From a virus, in IMG/VR virus record IMGVR_UViG_3300042465_003316, positions 1-53,017 of that record: DNA of 53,017 nt. One strand, written 5' to 3'. The notes beneath the pieces were generated by a model that saw nothing but the letters and a program-made list of their open reading frames with translations, did no database searches and was not told the DNA's origin. Below, piece after piece: positions 6,706 to 13,685 of this stretch (position 1 is its first letter; every line of letters starts with the position of its first letter). Made by a program: the position numbers and the translations under genes.

Positions 6706-7179
6706 ATGACTGACCGTATTTTAACCCAAGCGGACATAAAAACTCTCGTCGATTACGACCCCGAAACAGGCTTTTTTAGCAAAAAGGGTTTAGCGGTGGG
6801 TAACTACAACAACGGGTATTTGGTCATAAACCTACGAGGTAAGCCCTACAAAGCCCACCGAATGGCATGGACGTATATGTACGGGGAGTGGCTTTTGGAC
6901 GAGGCTATCGTTGATCACAAAAACGGTTTACGGCACGATAACCGAATAGAAAATTTAAGGGTGGTTAACCATCAAGAAAACATGCAGAACAAGGTAAAGC
7001 CGCAAGGGGACAACCCTTTTTTAGGCGTTACTTACGACCGTTTTTCCAAAAAATGGAAAGCAGCAATAACGGTGGACGGCAAAAGGATAGGGTTGGGCTG
7101 CGCGTTTGCAACACCCGAAGAAGCAAGCGAAACGTATTTAGCCGCTAAACGAAACTTGCACAAAGGATTCTTAGGGTAA
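6706..7179 (+). CDS. HNH homing endonuclease with AP2-like domain
   Basis: This is a 157-residue protein. Residues about 45-90 hold the HNH core: KAHRMAWTYMYGEW, then VDHKNGLRHDNRIENLRVV. The C-terminal NPFLGVTYDRFSKKWKA and following strands resemble the AP2-type DNA-binding domain often joined to phage HNH enzymes. Codons are clearly more AT-rich than in the neighbours (TTT, AAA, GTA are frequent), a sign of a mobile free-standing homing gene. It lies between genes behind a terminator and interrupts nothing visible. Confidence 0.92.
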   Translation: MTDRILTQADIKTLVDYDPETGFFSKKGLAVGNYNNGYLVINLRGKPYKAHRMAWTYMYGEWLLDEAIVDHKNGLRHDNRIENLRVVNHQENMQNKVKPQGDNPFLGVTYDRFSKKWKAAITVDGKRIGLGCAFATPEEASETYLAAKRNLHKGFLG

Positions 7180-7200
7180 ACACCTAAAAAATAGTTGGTA

Positions 7201-7234
7201 AAAATCAAACTTTTAGTTTGATTTTGGCTATACT
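7201..7234 (+). promoter_or_regulatory. inverted repeat directly upstream of TATACT -10 box
   Basis: AAAATCAAAC-TTTTA-GTTTGATTTT (7201-7225) is a perfect 10-bp inverted repeat, followed by TATACT at 7229-7234. The layout parallels the hairpin-TATACT units at 7689 and 8187, although the repeat sequence differs. It could be an operator over the -35 region of the promoter for the gene at 7270, or a terminator for the HNH gene. Confidence 0.5.
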
Positions 7235-7269
7235 AGAGGCTCTTCAACACACCCACACAGGAGAATCAC

Positions 7270-7452
7270 ATGGAAACGATCATCAAGACGGAAGACGGCG
7301 TAAGGGTCAGCGTCGACTCATGGGACGAAGGCGGCGCGTGGCTGCACCTGTCGACGATGCACGGCACAAGCTCTGCGATCTTTACCCGGGCAGAGGCCCA
7401 GAAGCTGTTGGCGGGCCTGCAGGCCGTGCTGACCGAAGAGGTGGCAGCATGA
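7270..7452 (+). CDS. hypothetical small protein
   Basis: This 60-residue protein starts behind AGGAGAATCAC. It has a short beta-rich start (TIIKTEDGVRVSVDSWDEGG) and a helical end (TRAEAQKLLAGLQAVL). It overlaps the next gene by ATGA. Function is unknown; its position behind a strong promoter suggests early expression. Confidence 0.75.
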   Translation: METIIKTEDGVRVSVDSWDEGGAWLHLSTMHGTSSAIFTRAEAQKLLAGLQAVLTEEVAA

Positions 7453-7661
7453 GCGCGGTGCTCACCTCCCCGGTCCCACACAACGTCTACGTGGACGGCG
7501 TGTGGTTCGCCGAGGTGCTGGCGTTCGACGAGGACGAGGCCGTCGAGCAGCTTACCGAGCGGATGGTGTACCCCCCGTCGGTGGTCTTCACCGCCGAGTT
7601 GGTGGAGGGCTCCAACGAGGACATCGAGGACTACTACCCGCGCAGCCTGTACGGGAACTAG
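7449..7661 (+). CDS. hypothetical acidic small protein
   Basis: The ATG at 7449 overlaps the previous stop (ATGA) and gives a 70-residue acidic protein (MSAVLTSPVPHNVYVDGVWF). An earlier start at 7218 in the same frame would run through the promoter and the previous gene and is not used here. The sequence has a VDGVWFAEVLAFDEDEAVEQ segment. No family is recognised. Confidence 0.75.
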   Translation: MSAVLTSPVPHNVYVDGVWFAEVLAFDEDEAVEQLTERMVYPPSVVFTAELVEGSNEDIEDYYPRSLYGN

Positions 7662-7688
7662 GGAAAACCCCTAGAAAATAAATCCAAA

Positions 7689-7721
7689 ACAAGGGTTTCA
7701 CAACGAAATCCTTGTTATACT
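7689..7721 (+). promoter_or_regulatory. hairpin-promoter unit, copy 1
   Basis: ACAAGGGTTTC (7689-7699) and GAAATCCTTGT (7705-7715) form an 11-bp inverted repeat with one mismatch and a 5-base spacer, and the TATACT -10 box (7716-7721) follows immediately. A nearly identical unit occurs at 8187. The repeat occupies the -35 region, so it probably is an operator or activator site. Confidence 0.7.
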
Positions 7722-7756
7722 TCAGTCACACCAACACACACACTGGAGCAAACAAA

Positions 7757-7939
7757 ATGATCACACTTAGCTATGTCTACTACATCACATTCACAAACGC
7801 GGCGGGTCAGCCTGACTGCGAAAAAGTGGAAGTGAAGCGCGATTACGACACCACGGACCAAGATCAAGCAGAAGAACTGGCAGTGCGTGGTTGGGTCGCT
7901 CCGGCCAATTACATTGATGGCACTTTGACAATCTGCTAA
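7757..7939 (+). CDS. hypothetical small protein
   Basis: The ATG at 7757 follows ACTGGAGCAAACAAA and gives a 60-residue protein (MITLSYVYYITFTNAAGQPD). The first half looks like beta strands and the second half is acidic. It is the first gene behind hairpin-promoter copy 1. Function is unknown. Confidence 0.75.
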   Translation: MITLSYVYYITFTNAAGQPDCEKVEVKRDYDTTDQDQAEELAVRGWVAPANYIDGTLTIC

Positions 7940-7966
7940 CCAACACACCCACACCGGAGAATGAAG

Positions 7967-8173
7967 ATGAGCTACGCAACCTGCCACCAGACCTTCCAGC
8001 ACAAGGTCCGCGACTACGACGCCGGGACCTGCCAGCGGGCGCTGATGGACTGCCACGATACCCTGAAAATCTGGGGCGAGGAGATCGACTCGGATTACGC
8101 GGTCAAGTTGTGGGCGGAGATCGACGCCCTGCGTGAGCGGCAACTGAAACTGAGCAAGGGTAAACCCCTATAA
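7967..8173 (+). CDS. hypothetical small protein
   Basis: Of the two in-frame ATGs (7961 and 7967) I choose 7967, because CCGGAG then lies at a proper distance; at 7961 it would be too close. The 68-residue product has two histidine/cysteine-containing segments (MSYATCHQTFQH, CQRALMDCHD) and a charged helical end. Function is unknown. Confidence 0.75.
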   Translation: MSYATCHQTFQHKVRDYDAGTCQRALMDCHDTLKIWGEEIDSDYAVKLWAEIDALRERQLKLSKGKPL

Positions 8174-8186
8174 GATATTTTCAGCA

Positions 8187-8219
8187 ACAAGGGTTTCACA
8201 ATGAAATCCTTGTTATACT
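8187..8219 (+). promoter_or_regulatory. hairpin-promoter unit, copy 2
   Basis: ACAAGGGTTTC (8187-8197), a 5-base spacer and GAAATCCTTGT (8203-8213) are followed directly by TATACT (8214-8219) and the same downstream TCAGTCACACCAACACACAC leader as copy 1. Only single-base differences separate the two units. It drives the gene at 8251. Confidence 0.7.
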
Positions 8220-8250
8220 TCAGTCACACCAACACACACTGGAGAACAGC

Positions 8251-8859
8251 ATGTCAGACCTTCAATCCCTCGATTCCGGCGAAATCATGTACCCGGCTGC
8301 ATACGCAGCGGCCACCAAAAACAGGATCATCGCCAACGCGCAGAAGACTTGGCGCAATGTCACCCCACGCCACGGTGAGATCGAGGACGCTTTGGACCAA
8401 GGGCGCGATTACGACCGGGGTTACGTGGACGGGTTCATGGGCTCCATGGCCTCTGCCTTCGACACCTACGGCAAGCTTACGCCCAACCAATGCGCAGCTA
8501 TCCTCAAGGGCATCGACGCCCGTGCAGCCCGCAAGGCCGAGTGGGCCAACGAGAAGGCCGTTCTGGACGCCAAACGCACCCACGTGGGCACCGTAGGCCA
8601 GAAGGTGACCCTGACCCTCACCATCGCCCACGTCGTCGTCCTGAACGGCATGTACGGCACCACCTACATCCACATCATGGAAGACGCCGACAAGAACGTG
8701 GTGATCTACAAGGGGAACTCGGAAGCGGTGGGATGGACGCCCGAGGGCCAAGCCCGTGGCAAGGGCGACACCTTCACCGTCACCGCCACCGTCAAGGAGC
8801 ACGGCGTGCGCGATGGCGTCAAGCAGACCGTCATCCAGCGCCCCACAGTGCCTAAGTAA
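8251..8859 (+). CDS. phage protein of unknown function with C-terminal beta domain
   Basis: This is a 202-residue protein behind ACTGGAGAACAGC. Residues about 20-105 are helical (NRIIANAQKTWRNV, then GSMASAFDTYGKLTPNQCAA). Residues about 110-195 look like a beta-barrel (VGTVGQKVTLTLTIAHVV, then YIHIMEDADKNVVIYKG). The FDTYGKLTPNQ and VGQ...DADGN-type pieces recur in phage proteins next to replication or packaging genes, and the fold of the C-terminus may be OB-like. A terminator that overlaps the next gene's leader follows. Confidence 0.75.
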   Translation: MSDLQSLDSGEIMYPAAYAAATKNRIIANAQKTWRNVTPRHGEIEDALDQGRDYDRGYVDGFMGSMASAFDTYGKLTPNQCAAILKGIDARAARKAEWANEKAVLDAKRTHVGTVGQKVTLTLTIAHVVVLNGMYGTTYIHIMEDADKNVVIYKGNSEAVGWTPEGQARGKGDTFTVTATVKEHGVRDGVKQTVIQRPTVPK

Positions 8860-8877
8860 GCCAAACCCGCTAAACTA

Positions 8878-8915
8878 CCCTCCAACGCGCTGAGAGATGC
8901 GCTTGGAGGGTTTTT
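8878..8915 (+). terminator. intrinsic terminator overlapping terS ribosome-binding site
   Basis: CCCTCCAA (8878-8885) pairs with TTGGAGGG (8903-8910), with an extended GCGC/GCGC stem inside, and TTTTT follows (8911-8915). This is a strong rho-independent terminator. The GGAGG of its 3' arm is also the Shine-Dalgarno site of the terminase gene starting at 8918. Confidence 0.85.
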
Positions 8916-8917
8916 CA

Positions 8918-9409
8918 ATGGCAACGAGCAAAACGGGGAAGAAAATGGGACGCCCGTCCCTCTACAACGACGGGCTTGTGGACGAGATATGCGGACGGCT
9001 GGCCTGTGGTGAACCAATGGCGAAGATCGTGCAGTCCGCACACATGCCGGACTCTGTCACTGTTTACAAATGGCTCAGGACCAAGCCTGAGTTTGCACAG
9101 AGGTACGCGGACGCGCGGAAAGATGGAGCCCACTGTTTGGCGGACCAGATACAGGAAATCGTGGACACCGAGCCGCTGGCCGTGTTCGACGAGGCCGGCA
9201 ACAAACGCTACGACGCAGGCAGCATCGCGCACAACCGGCTGCGCATGGACGCACGCAAGTGGCTGGCCTCCAAGTACCTGCCCAAGGTCTACGGCGACCG
9301 CACGGTGGTGGCCGGCGACGAGGACGCACCGCTGGCCGTCGAGGTGTCGTTCGGCGTGTTCGACGAGGTGCTCAAGAACATGGCCCTGACCCGCGCAGCC
9401 AGTGAGTAA
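8918..9409 (+). CDS. terS: terminase small subunit
   Basis: I choose the ATG at 8918 (MATSKTGKKMGRPSLYND), behind GGAGGGTTTTTCA; an ATG at 8897 sits in the terminator loop. The 163-residue protein has an N-terminal HTH-like region (IVQSAHMPDSVTVYKWLRTK), then FAQRYADARKDGAHCLADQI and IAHNRLRMDARKWLASKYLP, typical of phage small terminases that recognise DNA and hand it to the motor. It overlaps terL by 8 bp. Confidence 0.9.
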   Translation: MATSKTGKKMGRPSLYNDGLVDEICGRLACGEPMAKIVQSAHMPDSVTVYKWLRTKPEFAQRYADARKDGAHCLADQIQEIVDTEPLAVFDEAGNKRYDAGSIAHNRLRMDARKWLASKYLPKVYGDRTVVAGDEDAPLAVEVSFGVFDEVLKNMALTRAASE

Positions 9410-10823
9410 CGCAGCCGCCGTGCTGCTGAAGGACCCCAAGGTCCGCGAGCAGTACGCACGACTCAAGCCTGAGCAGCGTGCGGCCTTCGAGTGGCGCGCC
9501 CGGTGGCTCATGGCGGCCCACAAGCACCAGCTAGAGCCACTAACTGACAAGTGGTCGATCTGGCTCATGTGCGCAGGCCGTGGCGCCGGCAAGACCCGGG
9601 CAGCCGCCGAGAACCTAGGCTGGTGGGCGTGGGAGCAGCCCAACACCCGCTGGCTCGTCTCAGCCCCCACCAGCGCCGACCTGCGGGGCACGTGCTTCGA
9701 GGGCGACTCCGGCCTGCTGTCGGTGATCCCGGCGGCACTGGTGGCGGACTACAACAAGAGCCTGCACGAGTTGACGCTGGTCAACGGGTCGCTGATCAAG
9801 GGCATCCCGGCGTCCGAGCCCGAGCGGTTCCGGGGCCCACAGTTCCACGGTGGCTGGCTCGACGAGTTGGCCGCTTGGGAGTACCTGCAGGAAAGTTGGG
9901 ACATGATCCAGTTCGGCATCCGGCTGGGCAGCCGGACCAAGCTGATCGCGTCCACCACCCCGAAGCCCAAGCCGGTGGTGATGGACCTGATCTCCCGCGA
10001 GGGCGACGACGTGGTGGTCAGCAGGGCCAGCACCTACAGCAACATTAAGAACCTCGCGCCCAGCTTCCAGAAGCAGATTCTGCAGTACGAGGGCACCAAG
10101 CTGGGCCGCCAAGAGATTCACGCGGAGATCATTGACCCGGAGGAGGGCGGCATCGTCCGGCGTGAGTGGTTCAAGCTCTGGCCGGCGGGCAAGCCGCTCC
10201 CGAAGTTCGAGTTCGTGCTGCAGTCGCTGGACTGCGCAACCAGCGAGAAGACGATCAACGACCCGACGGCGCACATCACGCTGGGCGTGTACAAGCCCGA
10301 GGACGGCGGCATGTGCGCGCTGGTGATCGACTGTTGGCAGGAGCACCTACAGTACCCCGACCTGCGGCCCAAGGTCCTCGACGAGTACGAGGTGGTGTAC
10401 GGCGACGGCAAGAACAAGAAGCGCGTCGACCTGCTGCTGGTCGAGGACAAGAGCGCGGGCATCAGCCTGATACAAGACCTGCGCAGGGCCGGCGTGCCCG
10501 TGATCCCGTACAACCCGGGCAAGGCGGACAAGGTCCAGCGGCTGTCGATCGTGGCGAACATCATCAAGGCGGGCCGGGTCTGGATACCCGAGTCCAGCAA
10601 CCGTAAGGGCTATGTAAGGGACTGGGCGGAGGGCATGGTCAGCCAGATATGCAGCTTCCCCGACGGCTCCGAGCACGACGATTTTGTTGACGCCATGAGC
10701 CAAGCCCTGCGATACTTGCGCGATGCGGGCTGGCTGACCATCGACTTCCCCAGAGAGTGGGTGGACGAGGACGACTACGAGGACGCCAACCCGCGCAAGA
10801 GAGAAAACCCGTACGCGGTATAA
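9402..10823 (+). CDS. terL: terminase large subunit (ATPase/nuclease)
   Basis: This is a 473-residue packaging motor. It starts at a GTG inside terS. Walker A is GRGAGKT at 59-65, Walker B is GGWLDELAAW with Asp-Glu at about 154-155, and a STTPKPKP coupling-motif region follows. The C-terminal RNase H-like nuclease shows LQSLDCATS, LLLVEDKSAG and EHDDFVDAMSQAL with the expected acidic residues. It cuts concatemers and pumps DNA into proheads through the portal encoded at 15946. Confidence 0.97.
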   Translation: MSNAAAVLLKDPKVREQYARLKPEQRAAFEWRARWLMAAHKHQLEPLTDKWSIWLMCAGRGAGKTRAAAENLGWWAWEQPNTRWLVSAPTSADLRGTCFEGDSGLLSVIPAALVADYNKSLHELTLVNGSLIKGIPASEPERFRGPQFHGGWLDELAAWEYLQESWDMIQFGIRLGSRTKLIASTTPKPKPVVMDLISREGDDVVVSRASTYSNIKNLAPSFQKQILQYEGTKLGRQEIHAEIIDPEEGGIVRREWFKLWPAGKPLPKFEFVLQSLDCATSEKTINDPTAHITLGVYKPEDGGMCALVIDCWQEHLQYPDLRPKVLDEYEVVYGDGKNKKRVDLLLVEDKSAGISLIQDLRRAGVPVIPYNPGKADKVQRLSIVANIIKAGRVWIPESSNRKGYVRDWAEGMVSQICSFPDGSEHDDFVDAMSQALRYLRDAGWLTIDFPREWVDEDDYEDANPRKRENPYAV

Positions 10824-10850
10824 AATGCAAGAAACCACCGGGATTGATCC

Positions 10851-13685
10851 ATGGAACCAACACCAGACCAGATGCGGGAAGAACTGCAGGCGGCCAAAGA
10901 CCAACCAAAGCGGGTGTTGATCCCGGCGGAAGGCCCGGGCGGCGTGAAGGGCATCAAAGTCCCCCGGCACATGCTTGAAGGCGGCAACAAGGCGGAAGGC
11001 ATGAACGCCATCAACGCCGCACGGGCGCAGGTCTACGGGTCCGAGAACCGGCCACCGATCAACATCGGCCAGATGGGCCGCATCCACAAGAACACGCTGG
11101 ACGAACACTTCCAGAAGCCGTTGGACGCCCAATTGGACATCGAGGGCAAGGCACTGCAGCGGCTGCAGGCGGCCAAGCACATCGGGCGGACGGCGGACAC
11201 GCTGGACAAGAGCGAGAAGCTCGACACCGTCAACCACGAACACGATGAGCAGGGGCGCACCTACACCGGCATGGCGTCCAAGGGGATTGCCGGCCACGCG
11301 CTGTACACGTCCGGCCATGGTGCCAACGAGAAGCGGCACGTCCTGAATACCTGTCCCGGGCAGACCGCCGGCTGTGGGGGCGGGACTGACCAGAACGGCG
11401 TGGTGGACACCGCCAAGGGCACGTGCTTCGCGCCCAACGCCGAGTCGCAATACGTGAACGCCGCCGTCCGGCGGGCTTGCCATGCGCAGGCCAAGCACGA
11501 CCCGGCCATGACGCAAGACTGGATTCTGGCGCACACCGGCTCAATGCGCAACGCGGCACGGCTGGCGGACAACAAGGACAAACGCCTGCTGTTCCGGCCC
11601 AACGTGGTGGATGAGACAGACGTGTCTTCCCGGCACGTCATCAAGCACCTGAACAAGCAGCGGGCGCTGGAGGGCAAGCCGCCCATCACGGCCAACTCGT
11701 ACGGCAAGACCAACGAGATGCACGACCCGGCCAACGGGTACTACGTGACGCACTCCAACATCGGGCCCAAGGTCAAGAAGGGGGCGTCGGTGCAGGAGAA
11801 CATCGACCGCGACAAGCAGCGCGTCAGCCGCACCGTCACGGCGGCGTCGGCCAGCGGCAAGGACTTTGTCAACGATGAAGGCGAGAAAACGCCGCCCAAG
11901 AACTCCTACATGGTGACCGACGTCAAGCGGGACTCCCCGTTCGACAAGAAGATGCAGGGCGCGATCACGCACGCCAAGTACTGGTCCACCGGGCGTGCTT
12001 CAAGCGAGTTGGACGAAGACGAACGCAAGGAAGGGCCGGAGGGGCACTACGCCCCGGGCAACAAGCCCACTACGCCCGACAAGGCGCACTACGGCCACAC
12101 CACGCACGAAGGTCTGCGGTACGATTACCAGAAGCAACACATCCTGCATCCCCGGCTGGTGCAAGTGGGCAAGAACGACGACGGCACGCCGCACATGATC
12201 CCGACAGACTCCCGGTTCAAGGACGAGGAGTTCCTGCCCAAGAACCGGTTCAAGACCAAGAACGGCAAAGTGGCTGGCGCCATTCTGATGACCACGCCGA
12301 CTACATCAACCAGCAACGTCGGCCACCAGACATCGTTTACCCACCACGTGGGCGAGCACCATATTGAGCACGCGCTGAAGAACAACGGCGAGTACCAGAT
12401 CGACCCTCCGCATGAACAAGCGGCCAGTGCCGGCAAGGAGTACGCCCCACCACAACCCATCAAGTTTGTGAAGCGATTGGCGTCGGGCGGCTCTGTCGGA
12501 CACGACCAAGAGGCAGAGGCATTTGACGGGCACATGGCATTTCCCGAGCGGAGCTTTGCAGCCCAGCATCGGCTGGCGTATCGGCACGATCCGGAGGAGA
12601 TGGGTGAAATTGGCCTAAGAACCTACCGCGCCGGCGCCAAGCACATTGCGTCGATGGCGGGACAATCTACCGGCGTTCGACGGCGCATGGCTCAAGGCGG
12701 CAGCGTGGAGCCGAGCCAAGACGAGATGCTGGCCCGCGTCATGCTGCGCAAAAACGACATAAACCTCAAGGACATTGGTGCCAACGAGGCACCCAACATG
12801 AACGTCAAGGCCTACGCACCGCCGTCCGGAGGACCGGGTTTCCCCGTAGGCGGCGTCGACTTCCAGCCCGAGACTATGGGCCAACAGATGCTGCCGGGAG
12901 CCCCGGGGCAACCACCCGGCCAACCGCCACAAGCGGGCGGCCTACCCGGGGCTCCCGGCCAGCCACCAGCGCCAGCGGGCGGCCTACCCTCCGGCCCGCC
13001 CTCCGGCCCGCCCGGGGCACCGCCGCCCGGCGGCCCACAAGGCGCGCCCTCGCCGATGGCACGGGGCCCACAAGGGCCGCAGAGCAACATCCTGAGCATG
13101 ACCCGCCAAGGGCAGGCCCTGCAGGCCATGCGGCCCAACCCGGCGCCCGTGCGGCCCGGGATGCCGATGCCCAAGATGGCGGACGGTGGCAGCGTGGACG
13201 ACATGCGCAGGGCCATCGCCAATGCCGCGAAGTCGGCGGGCATGAAGGCACCGGTGGTGGCGAACAAGAACCTGACCACGATGCAGGACACTTACGAATC
13301 GTTACACGACAAGGTGCGCAAAGGCGCCGCCGACATGCAGGACATGATCGAGTCCATGCCGTACAAGTACGACGTAGGGCACCACGTGTTTACCGCCCAC
13401 AGCGCCAAGAACAACCTGCCGCCGTTCAAAGTGGTTCGCAAGGCGCTGGTGGGGAATTCCCCCATGCGCGAAGACTCCAAGATTGGGCCGGGGATGGGCA
13501 AGCCCATCAAGGACCCGGCAACCGGCAAGACCAAGCGCACGCCTTACGAACCCGGCTACGATGTTCGTAGGGAGCACAAAGGAGAAGTGCAGGAAATGCG
13601 CATCCCCGAGTCCGCAATCCTTGACAAGTTGGCCCGTGGTGGCACCGTTGGGAGCCACATCAAGCTGACGGAACGCAAGCTATGA
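10851..13685 (+). CDS. large polyvalent-type protein with GP88-like Cys-rich region and GGSV repeats
   Basis: This is a 944-residue protein between terminase and portal. Residues about 160-250 have a cysteine-rich patch (NTCPGQTAGCGG, then GTCFAP, then RACHAQ) reminiscent of the phage gene product 88 domain. Residues about 680-770 are a Pro/Gly/Gln-rich linker. Four copies of a hydrophobic-A-x-GG-S/T-V motif occur at residues 543 (LASGGSV), 613 (MAQGGSV), 776 (MADGGSV) and 927 (LARGGTV), between domain-like blocks. Size and multi-domain make-up suggest a packaged effector or polyvalent protein; enzymatic function is unproven. Confidence 0.75.
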   Translation: MEPTPDQMREELQAAKDQPKRVLIPAEGPGGVKGIKVPRHMLEGGNKAEGMNAINAARAQVYGSENRPPINIGQMGRIHKNTLDEHFQKPLDAQLDIEGKALQRLQAAKHIGRTADTLDKSEKLDTVNHEHDEQGRTYTGMASKGIAGHALYTSGHGANEKRHVLNTCPGQTAGCGGGTDQNGVVDTAKGTCFAPNAESQYVNAAVRRACHAQAKHDPAMTQDWILAHTGSMRNAARLADNKDKRLLFRPNVVDETDVSSRHVIKHLNKQRALEGKPPITANSYGKTNEMHDPANGYYVTHSNIGPKVKKGASVQENIDRDKQRVSRTVTAASASGKDFVNDEGEKTPPKNSYMVTDVKRDSPFDKKMQGAITHAKYWSTGRASSELDEDERKEGPEGHYAPGNKPTTPDKAHYGHTTHEGLRYDYQKQHILHPRLVQVGKNDDGTPHMIPTDSRFKDEEFLPKNRFKTKNGKVAGAILMTTPTTSTSNVGHQTSFTHHVGEHHIEHALKNNGEYQIDPPHEQAASAGKEYAPPQPIKFVKRLASGGSVGHDQEAEAFDGHMAFPERSFAAQHRLAYRHDPEEMGEIGLRTYRAGAKHIASMAGQSTGVRRRMAQGGSVEPSQDEMLARVMLRKNDINLKDIGANEAPNMNVKAYAPPSGGPGFPVGGVDFQPETMGQQMLPGAPGQPPGQPPQAGGLPGAPGQPPAPAGGLPSGPPSGPPGAPPPGGPQGAPSPMARGPQGPQSNILSMTRQGQALQAMRPNPAPVRPGMPMPKMADGGSVDDMRRAIANAAKSAGMKAPVVANKNLTTMQDTYESLHDKVRKGAADMQDMIESMPYKYDVGHHVFTAHSAKNNLPPFKVVRKALVGNSPMREDSKIGPGMGKPIKDPATGKTKRTPYEPGYDVRREHKGEVQEMRIPESAILDKLARGGTVGSHIKLTERKL

